This document shows positions 7,814-16,318 of a stretch of 64,000 bases of DNA, piece by piece (within the stretch, counting starts at the first letter, position 1; every line of letters starts with the position of its first letter). The DNA lies in the NCBI RefSeq assembly GCF_022836845.1, contig NZ_JAJNNZ010000008.1:1-64000 (forward strand). Reading direction: 5' to 3'. This DNA comes from Vibrio gelatinilyticus (GTDB taxonomy: Bacteria; Pseudomonadota; Gammaproteobacteria; Enterobacterales; Vibrionaceae). The notes beneath the pieces are model-generated. The model did not search any database. It saw only the letters and a list, made by a program, of their open reading frames with translations, and was not told the DNA's origin. Made by a program: the position numbers and the translations under genes.

Positions 7814-8536
7814 ATGTTTTTAACTCCTTACGTATCAAAAAATGGCGAGCAGTTCGAATTCACTCGACAGCAAGCCAGTCACTTCGCTAAAAAAGTCGCA
7901 GGTGATTACAACCCAATTCACGATGAAGACAACAAGCGTTTCTGTGTACCAGGTGATCTGCTATTTGCTGTGCTTTTACAGCAAGAAGGTATCAGCCAAA
8001 AAATGCGCTTTGACTTCTCCGGAATGGTTACGGAAGGAGTAAATCTATCAGTTGAGAACAAGTGCCAAAAAGAGAGCGCACTGGTTGACGAGGCTGGTAA
8101 AGAGTATTTGCATATGTCTCGCGAAGGCGAAGTGAGTCACAATCAAGAGTTCATTGAACATGTTGTCTCTAACTATGTTCAATTCTCGGGCATGAACTTT
8201 CCACACATCATGGTGCCTCTAATGGAAGAGCAGCAGATGATGATCAATTGTCAACGTCCATTAGTGATCTACGAGAGCATGGAAGTCGAGTTTGAGCGAC
8301 TTGATCTAACTCACCCAGAAGTCGACTTTACAGGCGCTACTTTTGATGTTGACGGAAAACGTGGTCTTGTGACACTAAACTTTGCATTTAAAGAAGACGG
8401 CAAAGTGGTTGGTAAAGGCGTTAAGCGCATGGTGGCAAGCGGTCTTAAGCCATATGATGATCAGGCTGTTGAAGAGCTAGTAGAACGTTTCAACGCCCGA
8501 AAAGAACACTTTCTAACGTTGTTTAATGCCGCTTAG
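7814..8536 (+). CDS. DUF3581 family protein with MaoC-like hot-dog motif
   Basis: A 240-residue soluble protein without signal peptide. Near the N-terminus it reads GDYNPIHDED (D31, N33, P34, H36), the same pattern as the catalytic Asp-x-Asn-Pro-x-His of R-specific enoyl-CoA hydratases, followed by VPGDLLFAVLL where those enzymes have their central helix. The C-terminal half has the strand-rich sequence of a second hot-dog unit. This suggests a double hot-dog protein acting on an acyl thioester, but no substrate is known. ATG 7814 is preferred because a GAGA lies upstream; ATG 7805 would add three residues. It is a single gene ending in a strong terminator. Confidence 0.8.
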   Translation: MFLTPYVSKNGEQFEFTRQQASHFAKKVAGDYNPIHDEDNKRFCVPGDLLFAVLLQQEGISQKMRFDFSGMVTEGVNLSVENKCQKESALVDEAGKEYLHMSREGEVSHNQEFIEHVVSNYVQFSGMNFPHIMVPLMEEQQMMINCQRPLVIYESMEVEFERLDLTHPEVDFTGATFDVDGKRGLVTLNFAFKEDGKVVGKGVKRMVASGLKPYDDQAVEELVERFNARKEHFLTLFNAA

Positions 8537-8566
8537 TGCTCTATAGCCATTGAAGACACAGAATTT

Positions 8567-8588
8567 AAAAAGGCCCTTTCGGGCCTTT
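8567..8588. terminator. Bidirectional terminator
   Basis: AAAAGGCCC and GGGCCTTTT form a tight stem around a TTTC loop between two converging genes (ends at 8536 and 8601), with A/T tracts for both directions. Confidence 0.85.
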
Positions 8589-8600
8589 TCTCGTTTTTGC

Positions 8601-9062
8601 TCAAATCCAACGTCTAACCTTCGATTTGTAATCGAGGTAATCCTCACCAAATAAACGCTCAAGTGCGCGCTCCTCTGGCTTGATTTGGAACTGATTCATA
8701 TAAGCGACAAACAACCAGGAAAATATCAGTGCTACGATATCTTCCAGCCACACACCCCATGCGAATAATAGCAGCAACAAGGATACGTACATTGGATTAC
8801 GGGTCTGACGAAAGATCCCGGTATCGACAATCGTACTCGCTTTGTCTGGCGTTGTTGGATTGACTGTGGTCGTGGCTTTATGGAACTCTCTTACTCCAGA
8901 AAACCCAACCACAACGCTAATGATCACGAATGCGCTCACCCACAGCAGCTTGCCAGGTATATTGGTGTAGATACCAAGTTGGATTCTACCCATCGCATAC
9001 ATAATGATCGCGAAGAGTAAGAACACGGCGACAGGCGGAATCTTTAATTCCAAAGCTTTCAT
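8601..9062 (-). CDS. Isoprenylcysteine carboxyl methyltransferase-like membrane protein
   Basis: A 153-residue membrane protein with about four helices. The C-terminal half has RNPMYVS and the closing PEERALERLFGEDYLDYK, the signature of the ICMT/phospholipid methyltransferase family that binds S-adenosylmethionine at the membrane face. Bacterial members probably methylate lipids or small substrates; none is shown here. ATG 9062 is chosen, with AAGGA seven bases upstream; the in-frame GTG at 9068 overlaps this spacing. Confidence 0.85.
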   Translation of the reverse strand: MKALELKIPPVAVFLLFAIIMYAMGRIQLGIYTNIPGKLLWVSAFVIISVVVGFSGVREFHKATTTVNPTTPDKASTIVDTGIFRQTRNPMYVSLLLLLFAWGVWLEDIVALIFSWLFVAYMNQFQIKPEERALERLFGEDYLDYKSKVRRWI

Positions 9063-9163
9063 TTTCACATCCTTATGTTGAACTCGAGCATATAGACAAA
9101 CGATAAAATTAAGGGCTCCTAATCTAGAAACCCTAATTAATCGCTATGCCCTAAATAGATGCC

Positions 9164-12100
9164 TTACACCAATTCTAGCAAGGCTTGTACAGGGTGCTTG
9201 ACTTTCACGCCTTCAAATCGCTTCACTTGGCTTCGGCAAGAGTAGCCCGTCACTAAGCAGCGCTCTTTAGGCAGTTGTTCCAAATTTGGTCGCCAGCTCA
9301 GATCGTAAATATCAGAAGACATTGTCAGCTTATCAGCCTCGTGACCAAACGTACCCGCCATGCCGCAACAACCAACCGGTACAGTGGTCAGTTTGCCACC
9401 GAAGTGAGCAAAAATGGCGCCCCATTCTTTTTCAGCATTTGGTAGTTTGGTTTTCTCGGTGCAGTGTGCGAACAAATACCACGGCTGCGCCGATGGGTTA
9501 TCCTGCGCTGGTCGCTCAGTCAATAAAGGGGTCAGCCATTCGTGTGCGGTAAGCACCTGATATTCGCCACGCTCTTTACCAAGGATCTCGACGTATTCAT
9601 CGCGATAACAAAGAACCAATGCCGGGTCCACGCCCACCATCGGGATCCTCAGATCAGAAACTCGCTCAAGAAACTCAGACGTATTGCGAGCACTGTTGGC
9701 AAATTGCTTTAAGAAGCCCTTTATGTGCGCTGCTTTTCCGTTGGGCTTGAAAGGCAATAATATTGGTGTTTTACCAAGTGCTGTCGCCAGTTTGGCGAAA
9801 TCTTCAACAACCTGTGCATCGTAATAGCTGGTAAACGGGTCTTGAACAATGCACACACATTGCTTACGTTCATCACTAGACATCGCCGCAAGCTGCTGCA
9901 AATCAAAGCTCAATAGTTCCTGGCTCTTCAATCTTTTATCTAGAGTCGGTACGCTCAGTAAAGGTGTATCTACATACCCAACCGTGCTCTTGGTTAGCCC
10001 CTGTATCCATTTCTGCTTCAACGCGAAATTGACCACTTTAGGCGCTTTTGCCATGTACGGCAGCAAGGTCTCTATATTGGCAACAAGGTAATCTTTCGCT
10101 GGCCTTTGATAGCGGCTGTAATAAAGGTTAAGGAATCGCGCTCTAAAGCTTGGCACATCCACTTTAATCGGACACTGACTTGCACACGCCTTACAAGCAA
10201 GACAACCGTTCATCGCCTCATACACCTCATGGGAGAAATCGTATTCGTGACGTTTATTAAAGGAGTTACGTAAACGCTCAATCAGCGTTTTGACACTTAA
10301 AGACTCTTGCACAGATTGCTCAAGTTTAAGAATGTCAATTCCCTGCTCTGACAACTGTCTTAGCCATTCACGGACTAATCCAGCCCGACCTTTCGGTGAT
10401 TGACGTCGATCAGCGGTCACTTTCATCGAAGGGCACATTGGTGAAGATGTGTCATAGTTAAAGCACAAGCCATTACCGTTACATTCCATCGCCTGCGAGA
10501 AGCTGTCTCGCACTTCTATGTCGATTTGTCTGTCGTAATATCCGCGTTTTGTATCTGCCACTTTAACCAGTTCTGCATCGCTTTCTAATGGCGTACAGAT
10601 CTTTCCAGGGTTCATTTTATTGCTAGGGTCAAATGCCGATTTAATGCGTCTTAACTCAGAAAAAAGCTGCTCACCAAAAAACGCTGGGCCATATTCGGAA
10701 CGGAAGCCTTTACCATGCTCACCCCACATTAAGCCACCATATTTTGCAACCAATGTAACGACCTCATCGGACACGCGGTGCATCATCAATTCTTGTTGAG
10801 GATCGCACATGTCCAGCGCTGGTCGCACATGCAACACACCAGCATCCACATGACCAAACATGCCATAGTTCAGCTGGTAGCTGTCTAAAAGTTCACGAAA
10901 CTCAGCGATAAAATCGGCGAGATTTTCAGGCGGAACACAGGTGTCTTCGGCAAACGCGATGGGCTTTGCACTTCCCTTAACGGCCCCTAAAAGTCCAACG
11001 GCTTTTTTGCGCATGTTGTAGATGCGGCCAATGCTGCTTAAATCACTTGTAACTTGATAACCGATGATGCCAGCTTGCTTGGCTTGGACCATTACATTAA
11101 GCTCTGCGGTCAACTGCTCAACCGCAGCATTAACTTCATCAATGTCTTGCCCAGCAAATTCAACCATATTGATGCCTTGCATTTCTTGACCAGGCACATC
11201 GGTCAACAAGTCACTCACGGTGTGCCAAACAATATCTTGCTTGGCTAGGTTCAACACTCTTGAATCAATGGTCTCAACCGATAATGCGTTCGCTTCTACC
11301 ATCAATGGTGCGTTTCTCAGTGCAGAATCAAAGCTATTGTATTTGATGTTGACCAATGTGCGCGCTTTAGGGATAGGCGTTAGATTAAGCTTCGCTTCAG
11401 TGATAAAGGCCAAAGAGCCTTCCGACCCACACAAAATTCGCGTGAAGTCGAACGCGTCTTTTTCGACATCTAGCGCATTTTTAAGATCGTAGCCAGTTAA
11501 GAATCGATTGAGTGGCGGGAATTTTTCATCAATGAGTGCTCGGTTTTCACGACACACGCTCTCTGAAATTGTCAAAGCTTGATATGCATAGCTATTTTGG
11601 TCAGGTTGCTCGCCACTGCCATCACTTTCTAGCGCAGAACCATCGGCAAAGACGGCATGCAAAGACAACACATGATCCGAGGTTTTACCGTACTTCAAAG
11701 AGCCTTGCCCAGACGCGTCAGTATTAATCATGCCACCTAATGTTGCACGATTGCTGGTTGATAGGTCAGGTGAGAAAAAATACCCAAATGGACGTACCGC
11801 ATCATTTAGCGCGTCTTTCACGATCCCTGTCTGAACCCTAACCCATCCTTGTTCTTCGTTGATTTCTAAAACCTGATTCATGTATCGCGACAAATCCACC
11901 ACGATTCCTTCAGTCAAAGATTGTCCGTTAGTTCCCGTGCCACCCCCGCGAGGTGAAAACGTCACATTGGCAAATTTGTCTTGCGAGGCCAATTGACCAA
12001 GCGCTTTTACATCTTGATTGGTTTTAGGGTGAACAACGGCTTGGGGAAGCTTCTGATAAACACTGTTATCGGTTGCAACGGCCAATCGGCTTGAATACTG

Positions 12101-12199
12101 GGTTTCAATATCGCCAGAAAACCCCGATTGCTCTAATTGCTGGAGAAAAACCCGTACGGTTGGATGAATATCAGATTGTGAATTAAGTTTTGGTAACAT
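9164..12199 (-). CDS. ydiJ: YdiJ-type FAD and Fe-S dehydrogenase (D-2-hydroxyacid oxidation)
   Basis: A 1011-residue protein, near the 1018 of E. coli YdiJ. In order: FAD-binding PCMH domain with SPRGGGTGTNGQ (about residues 80-100), FAD-linked oxidase C-domain (to about 540), a Cys-containing segment CNGNGLCFNYDTSSPMCPS (about 560-580), a ferredoxin motif CLACKACASQCPIKVDV (about 665), and a Cys-rich CCG domain ending GCCGMAG. This is the fused form of the GlcD/GlcF-type D-hydroxyacid dehydrogenases, passing electrons from flavin through Fe-S centres. YdiJ homologues have been linked to D-2-hydroxyglutarate oxidation; substrate here is inferred. ATG 12199 has AGGAAG upstream. It is a single gene. 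Confidence 0.92.
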   Translation of the reverse strand: MLPKLNSQSDIHPTVRVFLQQLEQSGFSGDIETQYSSRLAVATDNSVYQKLPQAVVHPKTNQDVKALGQLASQDKFANVTFSPRGGGTGTNGQSLTEGIVVDLSRYMNQVLEINEEQGWVRVQTGIVKDALNDAVRPFGYFFSPDLSTSNRATLGGMINTDASGQGSLKYGKTSDHVLSLHAVFADGSALESDGSGEQPDQNSYAYQALTISESVCRENRALIDEKFPPLNRFLTGYDLKNALDVEKDAFDFTRILCGSEGSLAFITEAKLNLTPIPKARTLVNIKYNSFDSALRNAPLMVEANALSVETIDSRVLNLAKQDIVWHTVSDLLTDVPGQEMQGINMVEFAGQDIDEVNAAVEQLTAELNVMVQAKQAGIIGYQVTSDLSSIGRIYNMRKKAVGLLGAVKGSAKPIAFAEDTCVPPENLADFIAEFRELLDSYQLNYGMFGHVDAGVLHVRPALDMCDPQQELMMHRVSDEVVTLVAKYGGLMWGEHGKGFRSEYGPAFFGEQLFSELRRIKSAFDPSNKMNPGKICTPLESDAELVKVADTKRGYYDRQIDIEVRDSFSQAMECNGNGLCFNYDTSSPMCPSMKVTADRRQSPKGRAGLVREWLRQLSEQGIDILKLEQSVQESLSVKTLIERLRNSFNKRHEYDFSHEVYEAMNGCLACKACASQCPIKVDVPSFRARFLNLYYSRYQRPAKDYLVANIETLLPYMAKAPKVVNFALKQKWIQGLTKSTVGYVDTPLLSVPTLDKRLKSQELLSFDLQQLAAMSSDERKQCVCIVQDPFTSYYDAQVVEDFAKLATALGKTPILLPFKPNGKAAHIKGFLKQFANSARNTSEFLERVSDLRIPMVGVDPALVLCYRDEYVEILGKERGEYQVLTAHEWLTPLLTERPAQDNPSAQPWYLFAHCTEKTKLPNAEKEWGAIFAHFGGKLTTVPVGCCGMAGTFGHEADKLTMSSDIYDLSWRPNLEQLPKERCLVTGYSCRSQVKRFEGVKVKHPVQALLELV

Positions 12200-12477
12200 T
12201 TTGCTTCCTGCCCCTACACCTGCTGTTCCGATCAGCTAAGGAGAAAATAACTAAAAATTTGCTTTGAAAACATCGTCTAAACTCAGTAGCAGTTCAACGT
12301 TGACGATGTGATTAATGATGTCACTTTACAACATTTTATATAGCGTTCAAAACGTATTCTTATACCTGTATCGAATTACCGATACTCAGGTAGTGCAGAT
12401 GAGACCTGGTCACTTTTAAAAATCTGGACTTCGTGACACACTCGAATCCATCAGAAAGAACACAATGAGCGAACCTA

Positions 12478-13158
12478 ATGAAGAAAAATAAAGTCGTTAC
12501 TACAGAAGACATCCTTTTAAAACTTTGCCAATCGGTTTCAAGCGTTTTAACCTCAGCGACAGATTCTGAGGTGCGCTATTCCGCTATGGTGCAAAAAATT
12601 TCAAAAACCACACTCAAACCGGATTTCGGCTGTTTTGTCTTATTCGATGGTGGTTTCTCGGGATTAGTGGTTATCAATTTCACGTCACAAGCCGCCTTGG
12701 AGCTGTACAGTCGTTATATGCGTAATATGGGTATGCCAGAAGATGAGTTAGCGATTCACCACAATGCCGACGAAGTAGGCGATATCCTTGGCGAGCTAAT
12801 GAATCAATTAGTTGGTGACTTCACTAACAAGATACGTAAAGAACTGCAAACCAACATCACCCAAAACCAACCAAAAATGATGACGGTTAACAAAAACGTT
12901 GTGTTATCGATCGATACGAATCTCGAGCGCCCACAAGCCAGGCGAGTCACTTTCTCGACCGAAAAAAACAATATCTTTTATTTAGAATTGGCCATGGATA
13001 AAACCGAGTTCATCCAGCTAGAAGAATTCGAAATCGAAACGGACCAGTGCCCAGATAAGATTATCGAGCAGGCAAAGGAAAAAGCCGAAAAATCAAAGAA
13101 CAATAACTCAGGCAATGAAGCTGCGGCTCAAGATCTACTCGACGAGTTGGGCATTTAA
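12478..13158 (+). CDS. DUF3334 protein with a CheC/CheX-type phosphatase signature
   Basis: A 226-residue cytoplasmic protein. Residues 102-132 fit D-x3-E-x2-N-x22-P exactly (D102, E106, N109, P132, within DILGELMNQLVGDF), the active-site signature of the CheC/CheX/FliY phosphatases that dephosphorylate response regulators. Only one copy is present, as in CheX. The C-terminal 35 residues are charged and low in complexity, ending in a DLLDELGI peptide that could be a docking tail. No chemotaxis gene is nearby. Family membership is known only as DUF3334; the phosphatase role is inferred. The ATG at 12478 lies in a short overlapping 8-codon frame starting at 12465. Confidence 0.85.
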   Translation: MKKNKVVTTEDILLKLCQSVSSVLTSATDSEVRYSAMVQKISKTTLKPDFGCFVLFDGGFSGLVVINFTSQAALELYSRYMRNMGMPEDELAIHHNADEVGDILGELMNQLVGDFTNKIRKELQTNITQNQPKMMTVNKNVVLSIDTNLERPQARRVTFSTEKNNIFYLELAMDKTEFIQLEEFEIETDQCPDKIIEQAKEKAEKSKNNNSGNEAAAQDLLDELGI

Positions 13159-13172
13159 TCTCACGTTACTCT

Positions 13173-13197
13173 GGGGGCCTTTCTGTGAGCCCCCCTT
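13173..13197 (+). terminator. Terminator after the DUF3334 gene
   Basis: GGGGGC pairs with GCCCCC around a 10-base loop, followed by CTTATTAAT, 15 bp after the stop codon. Confidence 0.65.
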
Positions 13198-13289
13198 ATT
13201 AATAACCCATTAGATGACTTCCCCTCTTTGCTTAAAAACGCTAGAATACCTCCCCCCTTTTTAAAGCCCTAAACCGCAGTAGAGTGTCG

Positions 13290-13973
13290 ATGGACAAACG
13301 TAAGGCCCTTAAAAAAATAGCGAAATGCCTCGAGTTGGGTAATTCAGCTAATGTCAATGAAGCAGCAAATGCTATCAGGATGGCACACCGTTTAATGCTG
13401 AAATATGGTCTTGATAAAGATGATATTGAGTTCATTAAAATGGGAAAGACGCAGTCTACTCACCTCCTCCCAGCTAATATCAGCTCTACCCTGCTTCGCG
13501 TGATCCGTGGTATTAACACCAAGTTTGGTGTTGAAGCCGTACTGCTAAATCATAAAGGTTTAAAACGCGTTGAGTTCATCGGTGAGGCTGACAGAGCCAT
13601 TTTCGCCGCTTTTGCTTTTGATATTATTTATCGCGAAATGAACGAACATACTGGTCAGTTCAGAAATAAGTTTTCAGGCTCTGGGACACCAACAACCGAA
13701 GTTACCCGCCGAGTGAATTCCTTTGTCACTGGCTGGGTCGAGGGGGCACTTGAAAAACTGCCAACAATCACACCAGATGATGAGTCAGCCAACAAGATCA
13801 ATAACTATATCGATAAGGAATTTAAGAACATCGATAGAGAAACCTTTAAGCAGCAACTTAAAGAAGCGATGAAAAACATCACCGCTGACTATGAAGTTGG
13901 CCTTAAAAAAGGTAGAAAGATCTCAGTTAATCGACCAATTAATGGAGCTCAGGCGCCAAAACTTTTAAAGTAG
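13290..13973 (+). CDS. DUF2786 domain protein
   Basis: A 227-residue protein whose first 40 residues (MDKRKALKKIAKCLELGNS, then AANAIRMAHRLMLKYGL) are the DUF2786 helical domain, found in proteins of phages, plasmids and chromosomes. The remainder contains a GEADRAIFAAFAFDIIYREM segment and a Lys-rich C-terminus. The domain has no assigned activity. A GTG at 13284 is an alternative start. The gene is followed after 33 bp by a Sel1/J-domain gene in the same direction, so the two may be cotranscribed. Confidence 0.82.
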   Translation: MDKRKALKKIAKCLELGNSANVNEAANAIRMAHRLMLKYGLDKDDIEFIKMGKTQSTHLLPANISSTLLRVIRGINTKFGVEAVLLNHKGLKRVEFIGEADRAIFAAFAFDIIYREMNEHTGQFRNKFSGSGTPTTEVTRRVNSFVTGWVEGALEKLPTITPDDESANKINNYIDKEFKNIDRETFKQQLKEAMKNITADYEVGLKKGRKISVNRPINGAQAPKLLK

Positions 13974-14006
13974 GCTTACCCTAGGCTAATAAATAAGTGC
14001 TTTTTG

Positions 14007-15047
14007 ATGAGAAAAGTTGTCTACCACAGCGTGTTGACCTGCATAATAGCGATCTTGAACATCACGTTCGCCCATGCAAATTCCATTGAATCACTCCAGC
14101 AAAAAGCCTTCAAAGAGGATGCCAACGCTCAATATTTACTGGGATTGGCTTTCGAAACGGGTGACGGTGTCGCCAGGGATATTACCGAGGCCACCAAGTG
14201 GTACCAAAAAGCCAGCATTCATGGTCACCGCGCTGCGATGCACAATTACGCGATGGCGCTACAATTTGGCCGTGGCGTAAGCAAAAACCCCTCTAAGGCA
14301 GCACTGGTTTACACTCAACTTGCGGCACTAGGCGACCAAACAGCCTATGGAAAACTCGCTAAACTTTATGAATCAGACAGTGTCGTATTTTCGGCGCTCG
14401 ACAACGCTGTGTTGTGGTATGCCCTTGCCTCCGAATACGACCAATCTTATCTCGCTGGATATGATCACGTACTGCAAATGCAATTTGACCGCCGTCAGGC
14501 AAAACAAATGGCAGAGCTCCATCAACGTGAGCGAGCCGATACCATAGTTGTAACACCAGTCGCTTTACAGCCAACCACCAAGCCTGAGAACCATTTTGGG
14601 TTAGTAGGATATCTCACAACTATTACGGTGACGGTTCTATTCGGTTGCGCATTATTTGCTCTACGTAAAAAAGGCTACCGTCTGACGTTCTCGCGCCTAC
14701 CACAAGATCCCACTGAACTGTATCAAGATCAGGCCGATATTATTGCTCGCCAGAAAAAACAGCTCCAGGCACTCTATCAACAGCTCAAAAAACAGAAATC
14801 GTTGCAAGATTCAGCACCTTCTTACATTCGCTACCCTGTGGGCACCCTTGCTGAAGCGTACTTACGTTTTGGTTTCAGCCAAGCTCAGATCCATAACCTA
14901 ACACCAGCTCTGGTTAAAGCACGCTATAAACAATTGAGTCGTATCTATCATCCAGATACTCGCGGCTCAGATGAAGAAATGAAACAGTTAAATTCAGCCC
15001 TGAAAACCATCCTCGATAGGCTTAAAAAGACACAAAACATTCACTAA
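14007..15047 (+). CDS. Sel1-repeat membrane protein with a cytoplasmic J-domain
   Basis: A 346-residue protein. It has an N-terminal signal sequence (about 1-25, cut after FAHA), two or more Sel1-like TPR repeats (about 35-110: AQYLLGLAFETGDGV, then AAMHNYAMALQFGRGV), a transmembrane helix near 200-220 with basic residues after it, a Gln/Lys coiled coil (about 245-270), and a C-terminal J-domain-like end with HPD in YHPDTRGSDEEMKQLN. The expected layout is periplasmic repeats and a cytoplasmic J-domain that could recruit DnaK. No partner is known. ATG 14007 is chosen over TTG 14004. Confidence 0.82.
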   Translation: MRKVVYHSVLTCIIAILNITFAHANSIESLQQKAFKEDANAQYLLGLAFETGDGVARDITEATKWYQKASIHGHRAAMHNYAMALQFGRGVSKNPSKAALVYTQLAALGDQTAYGKLAKLYESDSVVFSALDNAVLWYALASEYDQSYLAGYDHVLQMQFDRRQAKQMAELHQRERADTIVVTPVALQPTTKPENHFGLVGYLTTITVTVLFGCALFALRKKGYRLTFSRLPQDPTELYQDQADIIARQKKQLQALYQQLKKQKSLQDSAPSYIRYPVGTLAEAYLRFGFSQAQIHNLTPALVKARYKQLSRIYHPDTRGSDEEMKQLNSALKTILDRLKKTQNIH

Positions 15048-15175
15048 TCAGCTAAAAATGGAATTAAAAAGTGAATATGAGCATTAAATGAAACAATTCA
15101 TTAACATTTATCGTTAATTTGTGTCATAATGTTCCGCGATAATTACTACCATGAATGTACTGGTGGGGAGAACAA

Positions 15176-15358
15176 ATGCATACATTCGCTATTGAAGGCT
15201 TCTGTGATTGGTGTCAGGCACCTAAATTCGTAACACGTCATGAATACGTTGACGGCAAGTGCAACTTTTCTTGCAAAGAGTGCCTCGATTTTGCGGCAAT
15301 GGACGTCCGTCAATTTAACAAGGCTGAGCTTGAGTTCCGCAGCCAACAAGAAGCTTAA
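15176..15358 (+). CDS. 60-residue four-cysteine hypothetical protein
   Basis: A small acidic protein with CDWC near residue 10 and CKEC near residue 40, spaced as in a zinc ribbon. ATG 15176 has a strong ribosome site (GGGGAG, five bases upstream); an in-frame ATG at 15155 precedes that site and is unlikely. A promoter region of about 100 bp and a strong terminator surround it, so it is a self-contained and probably well-translated gene. Its function is unknown; the zinc-binding reading rests on the two CxxC pairs. Confidence 0.85.
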   Translation: MHTFAIEGFCDWCQAPKFVTRHEYVDGKCNFSCKECLDFAAMDVRQFNKAELEFRSQQEA

Positions 15359-15391
15359 TCTGGTTTCAAATTTAAACTTGTCACACTCTAT

Positions 15392-15418
15392 AACGCCTCC
15401 ATTAACGAGGCGTTTTTT
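15392..15418 (+). terminator. Terminator after the 60-residue gene
   Basis: AACGCCTC pairs with GAGGCGTT and is followed by TTTTTGTT. Confidence 0.9.
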
Positions 15419-15589
15419 GTTCTCGTAAAGATCTGTTCACCAAAATACTGTATATCACCTCTGTCGATTCTTCTCTGCGTTCAACCCCTTAACCTCATAA
15501 AAAATTTAAAACATTTAAAATCAATAATTTAAAATAAACAGTGCAAAAAACACACACAAAATGCTTGATCTTCATTCCGCAAAAAACTA

Positions 15590-15605
15590 CTGTGTATACA
15601 TACAG
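15590..15605 (+). promoter_or_regulatory. LexA box of the SulA-like gene
   Basis: CTGTGTATACATACAG is a full CTGT-N8-ACAG match. It overlaps a -10-like TACTGT (15588-15593) placed 17 bp after TTGATC (15565-15570), so LexA would block the promoter. It lies 22 bp upstream of the start codon. Confidence 0.93.
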
Positions 15606-15626
15606 CATGTATATAAGGACAGGATT

Positions 15627-16028
15627 ATGTTGCACTCTCAAACTTCAATAGTGGCAGTTAATAACGGATCTCATTCACACCCTTTACATTCAAAAGCGGC
15701 ACATGATTTTTCTCCGTCGATCCTTAAAAGACTATCCTCCCTTGCATGCAAACGTCAGTGGGTATTGCTCACATCACAATGCCGTCGACCAACGAATAAC
15801 GATCTCACTAGGCACAACATAACCAGCCACACTGTGGTGCAAATAAAACCGTCATCAACATTGTCTGAATTTGAGATCGTCGAAAAAGCATTACGCTCAC
15901 GCAATGCTTGCGCGGTTGTAGCGAGTCACTCAATTCCTGATCACCAACAAGTCTCTCTTCGTGAGTTAGCGGCGCAGTGTGGATGTGAAATCTTTTTTAC
16001 CAGAGACTCGTCAAATTACCTTCATTAA
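15627..16028 (+). CDS. sulA: SulA-like SOS cell-division inhibitor
   Basis: A 133-residue protein. Residues 31-100 follow the SulA pattern: a helix (SILKRLSSLACKRQW), a Trp-containing strand (WVLLTS), a linker, HTVVQIKPSSTLSEFEIVEKAL, and the paired strand NACAVVAS. SulA binds FtsZ and stops septum formation during DNA damage. Overall identity to E. coli SulA is low, so the strongest support is the perfect LexA box directly upstream. ATG 15627 follows AGGA; a start at 15561 would put the LexA box inside the gene. A terminator follows. In E. coli, Lon removes SulA; the C-terminus here ends in Asn-Tyr-Leu-His, which could serve a similar purpose. Confidence 0.75.
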   Translation: MLHSQTSIVAVNNGSHSHPLHSKAAHDFSPSILKRLSSLACKRQWVLLTSQCRRPTNNDLTRHNITSHTVVQIKPSSTLSEFEIVEKALRSRNACAVVASHSIPDHQQVSLRELAAQCGCEIFFTRDSSNYLH

Positions 16029-16088
16029 TCGATTTTGACTGGCTTATTTCTTTAGCTTAATACTTTTTTGATCACTGCTTTCTTTATT

Positions 16089-16116
16089 AGGCCAACATTA
16101 CTTGGCCTCTTTTTTT
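16089..16116 (+). terminator. Terminator after the SulA-like gene
   Basis: AGGCCAA pairs with TTGGCCT around CATTAC and is followed by CTTTTTTT. Confidence 0.9.
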
Positions 16117-16167
16117 GTCACTAAATTGTCGATAATTAATCGAATCTTAGCCGTTTTCAAAAAAATT

Positions 16168-16183
16168 AAGCAAACGTTTGCTT
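16168..16183 (+). promoter_or_regulatory. PurR operator upstream of purC
   Basis: AAGCAAACGTTTGCTT is a perfect 16-bp palindrome matching the PurR consensus ACGCAAACGTTTGCGT in its central 14 positions apart from the second base of each end. It lies 136 bp before the purC start. PurR with hypoxanthine or guanine would repress. Confidence 0.9.
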
Positions 16184-16318
16184 TTTATCTGGATAGCACG
16201 ATTAGTTCTGGTATGATGCCCAGCATGTCTGAGCCTTCTGTCATTGCCATTTTCGACAGAACTCTGTAGTTGCTCGTCATCACCCATTTGATGACCTTAC
16301 AAAGATAGGAATGTCTCC

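Noticed and set aside
13290..15047. DUF2786 and Sel1/J genes as a defence island
   Set aside because: No nuclease, toxin or transposase nearby, and no change in composition; they look chromosomal.
15448..15463. Second LexA-like CTGT at 15448 (followed by ATATCACCTCTG)
   Set aside because: The right half is TCTG instead of ACAG; too weak beside the perfect box at 15590.
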